DNA of 64,000 nt, taken from positions 2,043,501 through 2,107,500 of the forward strand of contig NZ_BCQA01000001.1 in NCBI RefSeq assembly GCF_001748145.1. Reading direction: 5' to 3'. Both the position numbers and the translations under genes were made by a program. A model generated the notes under the pieces. The model was not told the DNA's origin and did not search any database. It saw only the letters and a program-made list of their open reading frames with translations. This document shows positions 51,648 to 61,049 of this stretch, piece by piece; position 1 is the first letter of the stretch; each line of letters opens with the position of its first letter. This DNA is from Bosea sp. BIWAKO-01 (GTDB lineage Bacteria > Pseudomonadota > Alphaproteobacteria > Rhizobiales > Beijerinckiaceae).

Positions 51648-52505
51648 TCACCGCTCCAGCCGGCAGAACTCGGCCAGTCTTTCCGCCAGCACGACGGCCG
51701 CTGCAGGAGCGTTGTCGCGGTAATACAGCGCCAGCTCGAAATCGTTCACCTCCGGCAGGCCTTCTGCCGTGCCCAGAATTCGGTGGTCGGGCAGCCGGCA
51801 GCCGGCCGGCAGCAGGGTCACGCCCAGCCCGGCGGCGGAGGCGGCAGCCAGCGCCGCCAGGCTGGCGCTGCTGTAGCTTACACGCCAGCGAATGCCGAGG
51901 CTGTCCAGCGCCTGGCAGAGCTCCTCGCGATAGAGACCGTTGAGCGGGAACACCGCCAGCGGCACCGGCGAACGTTCGATAGCCGGGTGAGCCTGGCTGT
52001 CCAGCCACAGCAGCGGTTCGAGCCTGGCCGCGCGCGGCGGCTGACGGCGGCGCTGCTTGACCAGGATCAAGTCGAGTTCCTCGCGCTCATAGGCGCCGCG
52101 CAGATCGGCACTGAGGCCGCTGGTGACGTCCAGCCGCAGATGCGGTTGCTCACGGCTGAATGCCGCCAGCAGGTCGACGGTTGGGACCGTAAAATCCTCC
52201 GGCATGCCAAGCCGCAGCACACCGTCGCGCCAGAAGCCGGTCAAGGCGTCATGCGCCTCCTCGTTCAGGGCGATGATGCGTCGTGCATAGCTCAGCAGCC
52301 GGCCGCCCTCCTCGGTCAGCTCGACCTGATGCGAGGAGCGCTCGAACAGCGGCTTGCCCAGCATCTCCTCCAGGCGCCTGACCTGCTGGCTGACGGTGGA
52401 CTGCGACAGGGACACGCGGTCGGCGGCGCGGGTGAAGCTTTGGCTCTCGCAGACCGCGACGAAGCTGAGCAGCAACTGCGGGTTGAACATCGGATAGCGA
52501 TTCAT
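51648..52505 (-). CDS. LysR-family regulator, probably of the amidohydrolase
   Basis: 285 residues; MFNPQLLLSFVAVCESQSFT is the usual LysR start, so M6 may be the true first residue. Helix-turn-helix SFTRAADRVSLSQSTVSQQVRRLEE; ligand domain with VLRLGMPEDFTVPTVDLLAAF and AAASAAGLGVTLLPAGC. On the same strand as the amidohydrolase, 147 bases before its start. Confidence 0.88.
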   Translation of the reverse strand: MNRYPMFNPQLLLSFVAVCESQSFTRAADRVSLSQSTVSQQVRRLEEMLGKPLFERSSHQVELTEEGGRLLSYARRIIALNEEAHDALTGFWRDGVLRLGMPEDFTVPTVDLLAAFSREQPHLRLDVTSGLSADLRGAYEREELDLILVKQRRRQPPRAARLEPLLWLDSQAHPAIERSPVPLAVFPLNGLYREELCQALDSLGIRWRVSYSSASLAALAAASAAGLGVTLLPAGCRLPDHRILGTAEGLPEVNDFELALYYRDNAPAAAVVLAERLAEFCRLER

Positions 52506-52611
52506 GCGCCCGCCGCCAGCATCTCATGGGCCGATGACCCGATACTAGGTGGTGCCGATGGTGTTGGCCAAGGTGAGCCCGCACGCATATCCGCGGCACT
52601 GCGGGGCAGCG

Positions 52612-53601
52612 TCAGCGGTGATTCGGAAAGATCTCCGGGATCGAGAGGCATCTGTCGGTAAGCCCCTGTTCCTGGGAATAGCGGGCCATGGCCTCAATCG
52701 CCGTGCGGTTGGGCTCGATCCCGTAGGACCAGTAATCCTTGCCCATGATCTCTTCGGTCTGGCGCAGCGCCGCCTCCTGCCAGGGCAGCATCGCCGTGTC
52801 ATAGGCAAACTGGTGCAGCTCGCTTGCGGCGTAGGCCTTGGCCTGCTCGAAGGCCACGGTCAGCGACGCGGCAAGATCGGGATGCCGATCGGCGATGTCG
52901 GCGCGGATGCCGATCAGATGCATCGGCGGGAACAGGCCGGTCTTGCGGAAATAAGCCCGCTCCGCCGCCGGAACATCCGGAAACAGCCGCCGGATCGCCG
53001 GATGCCCGTCGGCGAAGGCTTTTGGCGCCCGCGGCGCGATGATGGCATCGAGCTTGCCCTCGAGCAGCCACTGCCAGAGTGTCTCCCCGGCTGGCAACCG
53101 CGTCGTCTCGAATCGGGGAGGCAGCGTGACGGGCACCTTTTCCGCGCGGCCGGGTGCATCGATTCCGCCGATGACCCAGTGGATCGCTTCCGGCCGCACG
53201 CCGTATTCATCGGCGAGAAGCCCGCGCACCCAGACATTGGCCGTGAGCTGATATTCCGGGACGCCGACGCGCCTGCCGGAGAAATCCTCCGGCCGCTCGA
53301 TCCCGGAATCGCTGCGGACATAGAGCGCGCTGTGGCGAAATTTGCGCGAAACGAACAGCGGCAGACCCAGATAGCGACAGGTGCCGCGCGAGCGCAGCAG
53401 GAGGTAGGTCGAGAGCGACATCTCGGTTATGTCGAACTCGCCTCCAAGCATGCCGCGCAGGAAGACCTCCTCCGGCGGCAGGACCGACCAATCGAGCCTA
53501 TAGCCCTTCGGCCGGAACATGCCGGCGATCAGCGGCCAGGTCCGGTCATAGGCGCCGCAGCCGACCGTGAGCCGTGTGTCCTCTCCCAGGGGCCCGTTCA
53601 T
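52612..53601 (-). CDS. 4,5-dihydroxyphthalate decarboxylase-like / binding-protein-fold enzyme
   Basis: 329 residues from ATG 53601 (MNGPLGEDTRLTVGCGAYDR). The pattern GAYDRTWPLIAGM, LPPEEVFLRGMLGGEFDITE, MSLSTYLLLRSRG and GRRVGVPEYQLTANVWVRG matches the Pht5-type 4,5-dihydroxyphthalate decarboxylase family, which uses a periplasmic-binding-protein fold. There is no signal peptide, so it is cytoplasmic. The ATG overlaps the ThDP gene stop. True substrate unknown. Confidence 0.75.
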   Translation of the reverse strand: MNGPLGEDTRLTVGCGAYDRTWPLIAGMFRPKGYRLDWSVLPPEEVFLRGMLGGEFDITEMSLSTYLLLRSRGTCRYLGLPLFVSRKFRHSALYVRSDSGIERPEDFSGRRVGVPEYQLTANVWVRGLLADEYGVRPEAIHWVIGGIDAPGRAEKVPVTLPPRFETTRLPAGETLWQWLLEGKLDAIIAPRAPKAFADGHPAIRRLFPDVPAAERAYFRKTGLFPPMHLIGIRADIADRHPDLAASLTVAFEQAKAYAASELHQFAYDTAMLPWQEAALRQTEEIMGKDYWSYGIEPNRTAIEAMARYSQEQGLTDRCLSIPEIFPNHR

Positions 53602-55373
53602 CGGTCGGAATAGCCGGGGATGATCAGTGCATCGATGATGTAGCGACCGCCGGCCGCGACAACGGCGGCGCCCCGCTCCAATTCGGCGAGCAGCTCGTCG
53701 ACGCTCCGGACCGAAACAGCGCCTTCGAAACCCTGCGCGCGCGCCAGCCCGATGATGTCGGGCGCCGGATCGTCCAGCCGCTGGCCGATCCACTTGTTCT
53801 CGACCGGCCGGCCGCGCTGTCGCGCCATGCGCTCCTGATGCACCTCGTCGTTGAAATAGGACCGGTTATTGGCGACGACGAGCAGCATCGGCACGCGCTG
53901 ATGCGCGGCGGTCCAGAGTGCGTTCACGCCCATCAGGTAATCGCCGTCGCCGATGACGCCGATCGTCATCCGGCCGCTGTCCTTCAGCGCGATCGCGGCG
54001 CCGATCGTGTGGCCAGGCCCCGTACCGACGGCGCCGCCGCCGTCCTTGCCGAGAAAATCCAGTGGCGTGCGGAATCGGCAGGCGCTGCGCGGCCAGCCGA
54101 AGGACAGCCGTGCGAACGTCACCTCCCGATCGCGCGCGAAAGCCGAGATCGTGAAGGCCATCTGTTCGGCATTGAACGGCGCGGTACGGTCCGGGCCCTC
54201 CGAGGCTGTCTGCGTCCAGTGGCCGCCTTCGGGAACCAGTGACGGAGCCGGTTGCCAATCCGTGCCGACGGCCTCCAGCAACTGACTGACGAAGCGGTCC
54301 GGGTCGGCCGCGATCCTGACATCGCAGGCCGGCAGCGCCTGATGGTCCATGCTCCAGCCATTGGCGACATGGCCGTCGAGCGAGCAGTGGACGATCGCGG
54401 TCGTCAGCGGTTCCTGCGTCTGCGAGGCACCACAGCGGGCGCTGAGGAAGCCGGCGAGATCGTGCCAGTCGAGGCTGACGATGGCATCGGCCTCGCGCAG
54501 CAAGTGCTGCTCGGCGTCGTTCGGACGCTCGCCGACCGGGGCCAGCGCATGGAGCCTGTGCTCGGTCGGGAAGCCCGGCGCATTATGCGTGGCCGTCAGA
54601 ACCGTCGCCCCCAGCCGCTCGGCCAATGCGATGCGGCGTTGCCAATCGCCGGCATGGCGCGAGACGCGACCGATCAGGAGCAGGGGCGCCCGCGCATTGC
54701 GCAGGATCTCCAGCGTCCGGGCGATGTCCTCGGCGGGAGCCGCGGCCGGCCGTGGCGGCGCAAAGCGGCGGATATCAGGGACCTTCACCGCGCGGTCGAG
54801 CCGGCCTTCCTGCATCTCGGCGTCGAGGCAGACATAGACCGGGCCGGTCGGAGCGGTCCGCGCGATCTGGTCGGCGCGCAGAAGGGATTCGACCGCAGCC
54901 TCGGCCGAGGCCGGCTGGTCGTCCCATTTCGTGTAGTGCCGGACCAGCGCGCCCTGGTCGCGCGCGGTGTGGATCCAGTCGATCCAGGGCCGGCGGCGAT
55001 GCGCGTCGACCGGCCCCGTGGCGCCGAGGATCAGCATCGGCCGGCGATCGCACCAGGCGTTGAAGATCGTCATCGTCGCATGCATCAGCCCGACATTGGA
55101 ATGCAGGATGACGGCCATCGGCTCCTGCGCCACCCGCGAGAACCCGTCGGCGATCGCCACCGCGTGTTCCTCGTGGAGGCAGACGATCATCGCCGGGTCA
55201 TGGTTGCCGAGGTGGTTCACCAGGCTGTCATGCAGGCCCCGGAAGCTCGCGCCTGGAACCAGTGCGACAAATCTGTAGCCCAGCGCCCTGATCGTCTCGG
55301 CAACGACGTCGCTGCCCCATCTTTCGGTCGCCGGCGCCGCGGCGCCCACTTCGGTCTGCATGGTCATGTCCAT
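53598..55373 (-). CDS. ThDP-dependent decarboxylase/acetolactate-synthase-like enzyme
   Basis: 591 residues. Cofactor Glu in CLHEEHAVAIADGFSRVA, and the ThDP motif GDGDYLMGVNALWTAAHQ followed by NNRSYFNDEVHQERMA. The family spans benzoylformate decarboxylase, acetolactate synthase and sulfo-/oxalyl enzymes. Next to an aldehyde dehydrogenase it is most simply a 2-oxo acid decarboxylase that yields an aldehyde. Confidence 0.8.
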   Translation of the reverse strand: MDMTMQTEVGAAAPATERWGSDVVAETIRALGYRFVALVPGASFRGLHDSLVNHLGNHDPAMIVCLHEEHAVAIADGFSRVAQEPMAVILHSNVGLMHATMTIFNAWCDRRPMLILGATGPVDAHRRRPWIDWIHTARDQGALVRHYTKWDDQPASAEAAVESLLRADQIARTAPTGPVYVCLDAEMQEGRLDRAVKVPDIRRFAPPRPAAAPAEDIARTLEILRNARAPLLLIGRVSRHAGDWQRRIALAERLGATVLTATHNAPGFPTEHRLHALAPVGERPNDAEQHLLREADAIVSLDWHDLAGFLSARCGASQTQEPLTTAIVHCSLDGHVANGWSMDHQALPACDVRIAADPDRFVSQLLEAVGTDWQPAPSLVPEGGHWTQTASEGPDRTAPFNAEQMAFTISAFARDREVTFARLSFGWPRSACRFRTPLDFLGKDGGGAVGTGPGHTIGAAIALKDSGRMTIGVIGDGDYLMGVNALWTAAHQRVPMLLVVANNRSYFNDEVHQERMARQRGRPVENKWIGQRLDDPAPDIIGLARAQGFEGAVSVRSVDELLAELERGAAVVAAGGRYIIDALIIPGYSDR

Positions 55374-55386
55374 CTGGCTGTCGCGC

Positions 55387-56886
55387 TTACTCGCTGAAGA
55401 CCTCGTCGCGGCCCTTACGGATCGCCGGCAGGATGGCGACGGTGAGCATTGCGAACGCGATCAGGATGAGGATGGCGGCGATCGGCCGCTCGACGAAGGT
55501 CATGGGGTTGCCGCGCGAGATCATCAGTGCCTGACGGAGGTTTTCCTCCATCATGCGGCCGAGCACGAAGCCGAGCGTCAGCGGCGCCGGCTCGAAGCCG
55601 AACTTGGTGAGGCCGTAGCCGAACACCGCCAGCGCTCCCATGATCAGGATGTCGGCCGGCTCGTTGTTGATCGAGTAGACGCCGATGCAGCAGAAGATGA
55701 CGATGCCGACGAACATCAGGCGATACGGCACTTTCAGCAGCTTCACCCAGAGCCCGACCGCCGGCAGATTGATGACCAGCAGCATCAGGTTGCCGACCCA
55801 CATCGAGGCGATCAGCCCCCAGAACAGGTCGGGCATCTTGGTCATGATCTGCGGACCGGGCACGATGCCGTGGATCGTCATTGCGCCGACCATCAGGGCC
55901 ATCACGGCATTGGGTGGGATGCCGAGCGTCAGCAGCGGAATGAAGGAGGTCTGAGCTCCGGCGTTATTGGCCGATTCCGGCCCGGCGACGCCCTCGATCG
56001 CACCGCGGCCAAAGCGGCGCGGATCGCGGGCCAGCTTCTTTTCGAGCGTATAGGAGGCGTAGGGCGCAAGCACCGCACCGTTGCCCGGCAGGATGCCGAG
56101 GATCGAGCCGAGCAGGGTTCCGCGCAGGATCGGCTTGGCCGAGGCGCGCAATTCCTCGGGGCCGGGCAGCAGCCGGCCGATATGGGTCTCGCGCACCTGC
56201 CGTGACTCGCCATGCTCGAGGCTGCGAAAAACCTCGGCGATGCCGAACAGCCCCATGCCGAGCAGGGCGATCTCGATGCCGTCGGCGAGCCAGGTCGCCC
56301 CGAAGGTGAGGCGGAGCTGACCGGTTGTCAGGTCTGGCCCGACGGTCGAGAGCAGCACACCGACCAGGATCATCACCACGGCCTTGAGCACAGAGCCGCG
56401 CGCCAGCAGGACTGCGAAGGCGAGCCCCATCAGCATGAGTGCGAAGTACTCCGCTGGCCCGAAGATCAGCGCGATGCTGGCCAGCGGCGCTGCGAGGGCG
56501 GCAATCACCAGTGTCGCGATCGTGCCGGCGACGAAGGAGCCTATCGCCGAGATCCCAAGCGCGATGCCCGCTCGGCCCTGGCGCGCCATCTCATGGCCGT
56601 CGATGGCGGTGACGACAGCGCTCGACTCGCCGGGGATATTGAGCAGGATCGAGGCGGTGGAACCGCCATACTGGGCGCCGTAATAGATGCCGGCCAGCAT
56701 GATCAGCGCGGCGGTAGGATCGAGGCCGAAGGTCAGCGGGAGCAGGATCGCGATGGTCGCGATCGGCCCGATCCCAGGCAGGACGCCGATCAGCGTCCCC
56801 AGCATGCAGCCGGCAAAGCAGAGCAGGATATTGGTCGGCGACAGCGCGATGCCGAGGCCGTGGCCGAGATTCTGCAGGAGTTCCAT
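55387..56886 (-). CDS. tctA: TctA-family large membrane subunit
   Basis: 499 residues from ATG 56886 (MELLQNLGHGLGIALSPTNI). Typical TctA text: GTLIGVLPGIGPIATIAILL, AGIYYGAQYGGSTASILLNI, PGESSAVVTAIDGHEMARQG and GIPPNAVMALMVGAM. About 11-12 helices. Works with TctB and TctC in import of carboxylic acids. Confidence 0.94.
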   Translation of the reverse strand: MELLQNLGHGLGIALSPTNILLCFAGCMLGTLIGVLPGIGPIATIAILLPLTFGLDPTAALIMLAGIYYGAQYGGSTASILLNIPGESSAVVTAIDGHEMARQGRAGIALGISAIGSFVAGTIATLVIAALAAPLASIALIFGPAEYFALMLMGLAFAVLLARGSVLKAVVMILVGVLLSTVGPDLTTGQLRLTFGATWLADGIEIALLGMGLFGIAEVFRSLEHGESRQVRETHIGRLLPGPEELRASAKPILRGTLLGSILGILPGNGAVLAPYASYTLEKKLARDPRRFGRGAIEGVAGPESANNAGAQTSFIPLLTLGIPPNAVMALMVGAMTIHGIVPGPQIMTKMPDLFWGLIASMWVGNLMLLVINLPAVGLWVKLLKVPYRLMFVGIVIFCCIGVYSINNEPADILIMGALAVFGYGLTKFGFEPAPLTLGFVLGRMMEENLRQALMISRGNPMTFVERPIAAILILIAFAMLTVAILPAIRKGRDEVFSE

Positions 56887-56893
56887 GCGCGCC

Positions 56894-57391
56894 TCAGAAG
56901 TTGATCGAGAACGACGGGAGCACCAGCATCGGGATCGGCTGGTTGAGCGCGAAGCGGAACAGAAGGGCACAGGCGACAGTCATCGCCAGCGCAAAGACAA
57001 TGAGCTCGCGCGGCTGGACCTCACGTGAGCCGAAGCCGGCGACGAGCATGGCAAGCGGCGCCGCGACGACGAAGCCGGGCTCACGGATGGTCGCGGCGAA
57101 GAGCACGATTCCGGCCAGCACGAAGGCCGGCCCGCGCAGATGCCAGCGTTCGAGCGCGTCGCCATCCTCGATGAAACTCAGCACGACGAGGATAGCGCCG
57201 CCGATGCCGATTGCGATCGCCGTCCAGCGCGGCACCATGGCCGGGCCGATGACGCGCAGCGTGCCCTGCGCGAGATTGCCGAGCATCCACACGACGACGG
57301 TCGCCGCTGCGATGAGGATCAGGCCGGAGACCAGATTCTGCGGAGAACGCACAACGCGTTTCCACCGGGGGAGAGGCTCGGACTGGCTCAT
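56894..57391 (-). CDS. tctB: TctB-family small membrane subunit
   Basis: 165 residues with four helices (LVSGLILIAAATVVVWMLGN; WTAIAIGIGGAILVVLSF; FVLAGIVLFAATIREPGFVV; ELIVFALAMTVACALLF). Seven bases before tctA on the same strand; size and topology match TctB. Confidence 0.88.
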   Translation of the reverse strand: MSQSEPLPRWKRVVRSPQNLVSGLILIAAATVVVWMLGNLAQGTLRVIGPAMVPRWTAIAIGIGGAILVVLSFIEDGDALERWHLRGPAFVLAGIVLFAATIREPGFVVAAPLAMLVAGFGSREVQPRELIVFALAMTVACALLFRFALNQPIPMLVLPSFSINF

Positions 57392-57440
57392 GGCAGTTTC
57401 GCCCTGGCTCGGGAGGCGGCGCGTTGCGGCCGACTCGGCA

Positions 57441-58412
57441 TCATTCGACGGTCACGCCGACGGTGCGCACCATCTCGCCCCATTTGGCGACCTCGGCCTT
57501 CAGATAGGTCGCGACCTGGGGAGCCGAGCGAACATGGAGCTGGTAGCCCATGCCGAGGAGCTTCTCCCGCGTCTGCGGCTCGCTGACGATCTCGTTGATC
57601 GCGGCGTTGAGCTGCTCGACAATGGCCGGCGGCGTCTTGGCCGGGGCGAGCACGGCGACCCAGGATTCGGCGACGAAGGGGAATCCGGACTCGGTGTAGG
57701 TCGGAACATCGGGCATCGCCGCAACACGCGTCTCGCTCGCAACGGCCAGTCCCTTGAGCTTGCCCTCCGCGACCTGCGGGATGATGCCGAAGGACGAAGC
57801 GACCATATCGACCTGGTTTCCGAGTGCCGCCTGCACCGAGAGTGCGCCGCCCCGGAAGGGGATATGCGAAGCCGGCTGCATGGCGAGGCGTTTCAGGAAA
57901 TACTCGGTCGCCAGATGCGAGCCCGAGCCGACGCCGGCGCTGGCGAAAGTGATTTCGTCCTTCTTGGCCCAGGCGAGATAGTCCTTCAGGTTGCCGGGCT
58001 TCGACGGATGCGTCGCGATCGTCTCCGGCGACGAAACCGCGATGGCAACCGGGACAAGCTGATCGAGCGCGTAGTCGCGCTTCTTGTAGAGCGTCTCGTT
58101 GATGGCGATCGCCGTCGAGGTGACGAGCAAGGTCAGTCCGTCGGGCTTCGCATGCGCAACGATCGCGGCCGCCGTATTGCCGCCGGCGCCGGCCTTGTTC
58201 TCGACCGTGACCGCCTTGCCCCATTTCTCGTTGAGCTTCTGGCCGACGATGCGTGCGAAGGTATCGACGAAGCCACCGGCGGCAAAGGCGACCGTCATGT
58301 TGATGCGGTCGGACGGGTAGGCCGGCGCCTGCGCCGAGGCGAGGCCCGCAGAAGCCGAGAGTGCGATGCCGGCTCCGACGAGGCGGGCGGCGGCGCCATT
58401 GAGACTACGCAT
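57441..58412 (-). CDS. tctC: TctC/Bug-family periplasmic binding protein
   Basis: 323 residues. Signal to ~27 (ALSASAGLASAQA). Bug signatures: YPSDRINMTVAFAAGGFVDT, VENKAGAGGNTAAAIVAHAK, FASAGVGSGSHLATEYF and VPTYTESGFPFVAESWVAVL. Binds a small carboxylate in the periplasm. GGAGGGAGAAAC precedes the ATG. Confidence 0.93.
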   Translation of the reverse strand: MRSLNGAAARLVGAGIALSASAGLASAQAPAYPSDRINMTVAFAAGGFVDTFARIVGQKLNEKWGKAVTVENKAGAGGNTAAAIVAHAKPDGLTLLVTSTAIAINETLYKKRDYALDQLVPVAIAVSSPETIATHPSKPGNLKDYLAWAKKDEITFASAGVGSGSHLATEYFLKRLAMQPASHIPFRGGALSVQAALGNQVDMVASSFGIIPQVAEGKLKGLAVASETRVAAMPDVPTYTESGFPFVAESWVAVLAPAKTPPAIVEQLNAAINEIVSEPQTREKLLGMGYQLHVRSAPQVATYLKAEVAKWGEMVRTVGVTVE

Positions 58413-58479
58413 GTTTCTCCCTCCGTTTATGTATTTTTATGACCCGCGAGCAGTCACGCAGGCTTTCCGATCGCTCCTG

Positions 58480-59994
58480 TCAGCTTCTTGCCGGCCGCTT
58501 CAGGTTGACGTGGATGTGCTTTTCCTGGGTGTAGCTGAGAAGTTCTTCGAGGCACTCCTCGCGGCCGAGGCCCGATTGCTTGTAGCCACCGAAGGGTGTG
58601 CCGAGGAAATGCCGCGAAACCTCGTTGATCCAGACAAAGCCGGCCTCGACCTCGCCGGCGAGACGGTGCGCGTCGCGGACGTCATTGGTCCAGATCGAGC
58701 AGGTCAGCCCGTATTCGACGCTGTTGACGGTCTCGAGCATGCTTGCCTCGTCCGACCAGCGGAAGACCGCAAGAACCGGCCCGAAGACCTCCTCGCGCGC
58801 CAGCCGCATCGCAGGCGTCACCCCGGTAAACACGGTGGGCTCGACGAAATTGCCGTTGGCGAGCGCCGGATCAAGCGGGCGGCCGCCGCCACAGAGCAGG
58901 TTCGCACCCTCGGCCTTGGTGTCCGCGATGAAGCCCATCACCTTGTCCAGCTGGGCGCGGCTGATGATGGCGCCCATCGTGGTCGCCGGATCGGTCGGGT
59001 CGCCGGGGCGGAATTGCTTCACGCGCTCGGCGATACGCGCCACGACCGCGTCATGGATTGCCTCGTGGATGAAAGCCCGGCTGGTCGAGCCGCAGGACTG
59101 GCCACACCAGATGAAGTTCATGCCGGCGACCACGGCGGCTGCGACCTCGTCGGGATCGGCATCTGCAAGTGCAATCAGCGCATTCTTGCCGCCGAGTTCG
59201 AGCAGGACCGGCTTGATGGTATCGGCGCCGGCCTTCATGACGGCGCGCCCGGCCTGGACGCTGCCGATGAGCGAGATCATCGCGACGCCGGGATGGGCGG
59301 CAAGCGCCGCTCCGGCCTCGCGACCGCCTGGGAGTACGTTGAAGACGCCGGGAGGCAGCAGCCCGTCGATCAGTTCGGCAAAGCGCAGCGAGCTCAGCGG
59401 CGCCTGGTCCGGCGGCTTGACGATGACGGTGTTGCCAGCTGCGAGCGGCGCGGCCGACTTGGCGGCGCAGAACATGAACGGGTGGTTGAACGGGATGATG
59501 CGGCCGATGACGCCGCGCGGCTCGCGCACCGAGAAATTGACCGAGTCGCGGCCAAGCGGCACCGATTGGCCCTTCATCTCGGTGACGAGGCCGGCGAAGA
59601 AATCAAGTTGAGAGGCGGCGTTGGCAACGTCCCCGAGCATCTCGTGGACCGGATTGCCGCCGTCGATGGCGTCGATGAGCGCAAGTTCCCGCGCGTTGTC
59701 GCGGACGATCTGGGCGATTCGCCGGAGGATCTTGGCGCGCTCGGCCGGGGCGACGTTCCGCCAGCTGCGATAGGCGGCACCAGCGGCCCGGACCGCGGCA
59801 TCGACATCACTGCTTCCAGCTTGCGCGACGAAGCCGAGCGACGCGCCCGTCGCCGGGCTGGTCAGTTCGAGACCGCCGGTCTCGGCCGCCTCGCGCCAGC
59901 TGCCGTTGATGTAGAGGTTCCGGTTGCGCGGCAAGACATCGGGCGATGCGCTTGCAGTTGCTGGCGCGATCGGATCGCGAATGTCCTGGTCCAT
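58480..59994 (-). CDS. NAD(P)-dependent aldehyde dehydrogenase
   Basis: 504 residues. VIGRIIPFNHPFMFCAAKSA, LELGGKNALIALADAD (catalytic Glu), NFIWCGQSCGSTSRAFIHEA (catalytic Cys), EEVFGPVLAVFRW and GGYKQSGLGREECLEEL are conserved ALDH motifs. It is not IolA-like (acylating type). It likely oxidises the aldehyde made by the ThDP enzyme. Confidence 0.93.
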   Translation of the reverse strand: MDQDIRDPIAPATASASPDVLPRNRNLYINGSWREAAETGGLELTSPATGASLGFVAQAGSSDVDAAVRAAGAAYRSWRNVAPAERAKILRRIAQIVRDNARELALIDAIDGGNPVHEMLGDVANAASQLDFFAGLVTEMKGQSVPLGRDSVNFSVREPRGVIGRIIPFNHPFMFCAAKSAAPLAAGNTVIVKPPDQAPLSSLRFAELIDGLLPPGVFNVLPGGREAGAALAAHPGVAMISLIGSVQAGRAVMKAGADTIKPVLLELGGKNALIALADADPDEVAAAVVAGMNFIWCGQSCGSTSRAFIHEAIHDAVVARIAERVKQFRPGDPTDPATTMGAIISRAQLDKVMGFIADTKAEGANLLCGGGRPLDPALANGNFVEPTVFTGVTPAMRLAREEVFGPVLAVFRWSDEASMLETVNSVEYGLTCSIWTNDVRDAHRLAGEVEAGFVWINEVSRHFLGTPFGGYKQSGLGREECLEELLSYTQEKHIHVNLKRPARS

Positions 59995-60129
59995 CGTCTG
60001 TCTCCCCTTCCGGCGAGGCCGGTCGCGCCGGCTTGCTGCGCCGGCGCATTTTCTTGCTTGCCTATTGGGTATCGGCTTCGCCCGGAGCGGTCTTCGCGGT
60101 GTTTCGGGCTTCAGCTATAACTTTCGCGA

Positions 60130-61035
60130 CTATGAGAGCTCCGGCTGCTGCCCGGAGAGTGCGGCGCGTACGGCATCGAGCATCGCGAAGCCGTCTTCGG
60201 GCTCGGCCTGCAACGGCAGGCGCCCGAGACGTTCCTGCTGGAGGACGACCCCCTCGGTGACGGCCGGGTCGATGCCAAGCTCGCGAAGCGTCAGCGCGAC
60301 CTCGCGCATTTCGGCGGCACGCCGGACGCCGTGCTGCAGCATGCGGCTGACATTGTAGGGAACGACCTTTGGCCAATCGAGGCCGGGATAGCTGCGCCCG
60401 AGGGAGTCGAGGATCACCGCGTCGATTCCGGCGACGCGGGCCGCCGTAAAACACTCATAGGTCAATGCCTCCAGTCCCTTCACCATGACGCTGCGGACCA
60501 TCTTGATGATCGTTGCCGAGCCGATCTGCGGCCCCGCCGGCCCGAGTTCCATGCCGAAGCCCGCGAAGATCGCGATGAAATGCTCGGCCGCCTCGCCGGC
60601 GACCAGGCAGGGCGTGGCGTGGCGCTTGGGGTGAACCGGCGCCATGATCGCGAGGTCGAGATAGGCACCAGGCGCAGCAAATGCCGCGGCCGCCTCGCGC
60701 TTCCGACCGGGCGAGACCGAATTGACGTCGACGAAGACCTGGCCGGGGACGAGGCGCGGCGCAACCTGACGGGCAGCATCGAGGCTGTCGGCCGCGGTGA
60801 CGGCCGAGAACACGAAATCGGCGCCGGCCAGTGCGGCTTCTAGGCTGTCGGCAAGGCGGACGCCCAGGCGCTCTGCCGGCTCGCGGACGCGCTCCTCCGT
60901 AGCTGCGGTGTCGAAGGCGGCGATCTCGACGATACCGGCTTCGAGCAGGCCGCCGGCGAAGGCTTGCCCGGCCTCGCCGAAGCCGATGAAGCAGAGTCGC
61001 GGCGGGTTAGGGCGCGGGGAAACGGTTTGCAGCAT
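60130..61035 (-). CDS. DUF1932 NAD-binding dehydrogenase (6-phosphogluconate-DH-like)
   Basis: 301 residues. N-terminal Rossmann fold LCFIGFGEAGQAFAGGLLEA, active-site-like VFVDVNSVSPGRKREAAAAF, GSATIIKMVRSVMVKGLEAL with catalytic Lys, then the DUF1932 all-helix domain. Relatives oxidise beta-hydroxy acids or threonate-like substrates. A 135-base gap with a GC hairpin (60025-60047) separates it from the ALDH gene. Confidence 0.82.
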   Translation of the reverse strand: MLQTVSPRPNPPRLCFIGFGEAGQAFAGGLLEAGIVEIAAFDTAATEERVREPAERLGVRLADSLEAALAGADFVFSAVTAADSLDAARQVAPRLVPGQVFVDVNSVSPGRKREAAAAFAAPGAYLDLAIMAPVHPKRHATPCLVAGEAAEHFIAIFAGFGMELGPAGPQIGSATIIKMVRSVMVKGLEALTYECFTAARVAGIDAVILDSLGRSYPGLDWPKVVPYNVSRMLQHGVRRAAEMREVALTLRELGIDPAVTEGVVLQQERLGRLPLQAEPEDGFAMLDAVRAALSGQQPELS

Positions 61036-61049
61036 GATGCCCTCTGCGG

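Noticed and set aside
58480..59994. Missing iolA located at this ALDH
   Set aside because: Motifs are of the general ALDH type rather than methylmalonate-semialdehyde dehydrogenase, and it belongs to a different operon.
60025..60047. GCGCCGGC / GCCGGCGC hairpin as a terminator
   Set aside because: The T-rich stretch lies on the plus strand while the flanking genes are transcribed from the minus strand.
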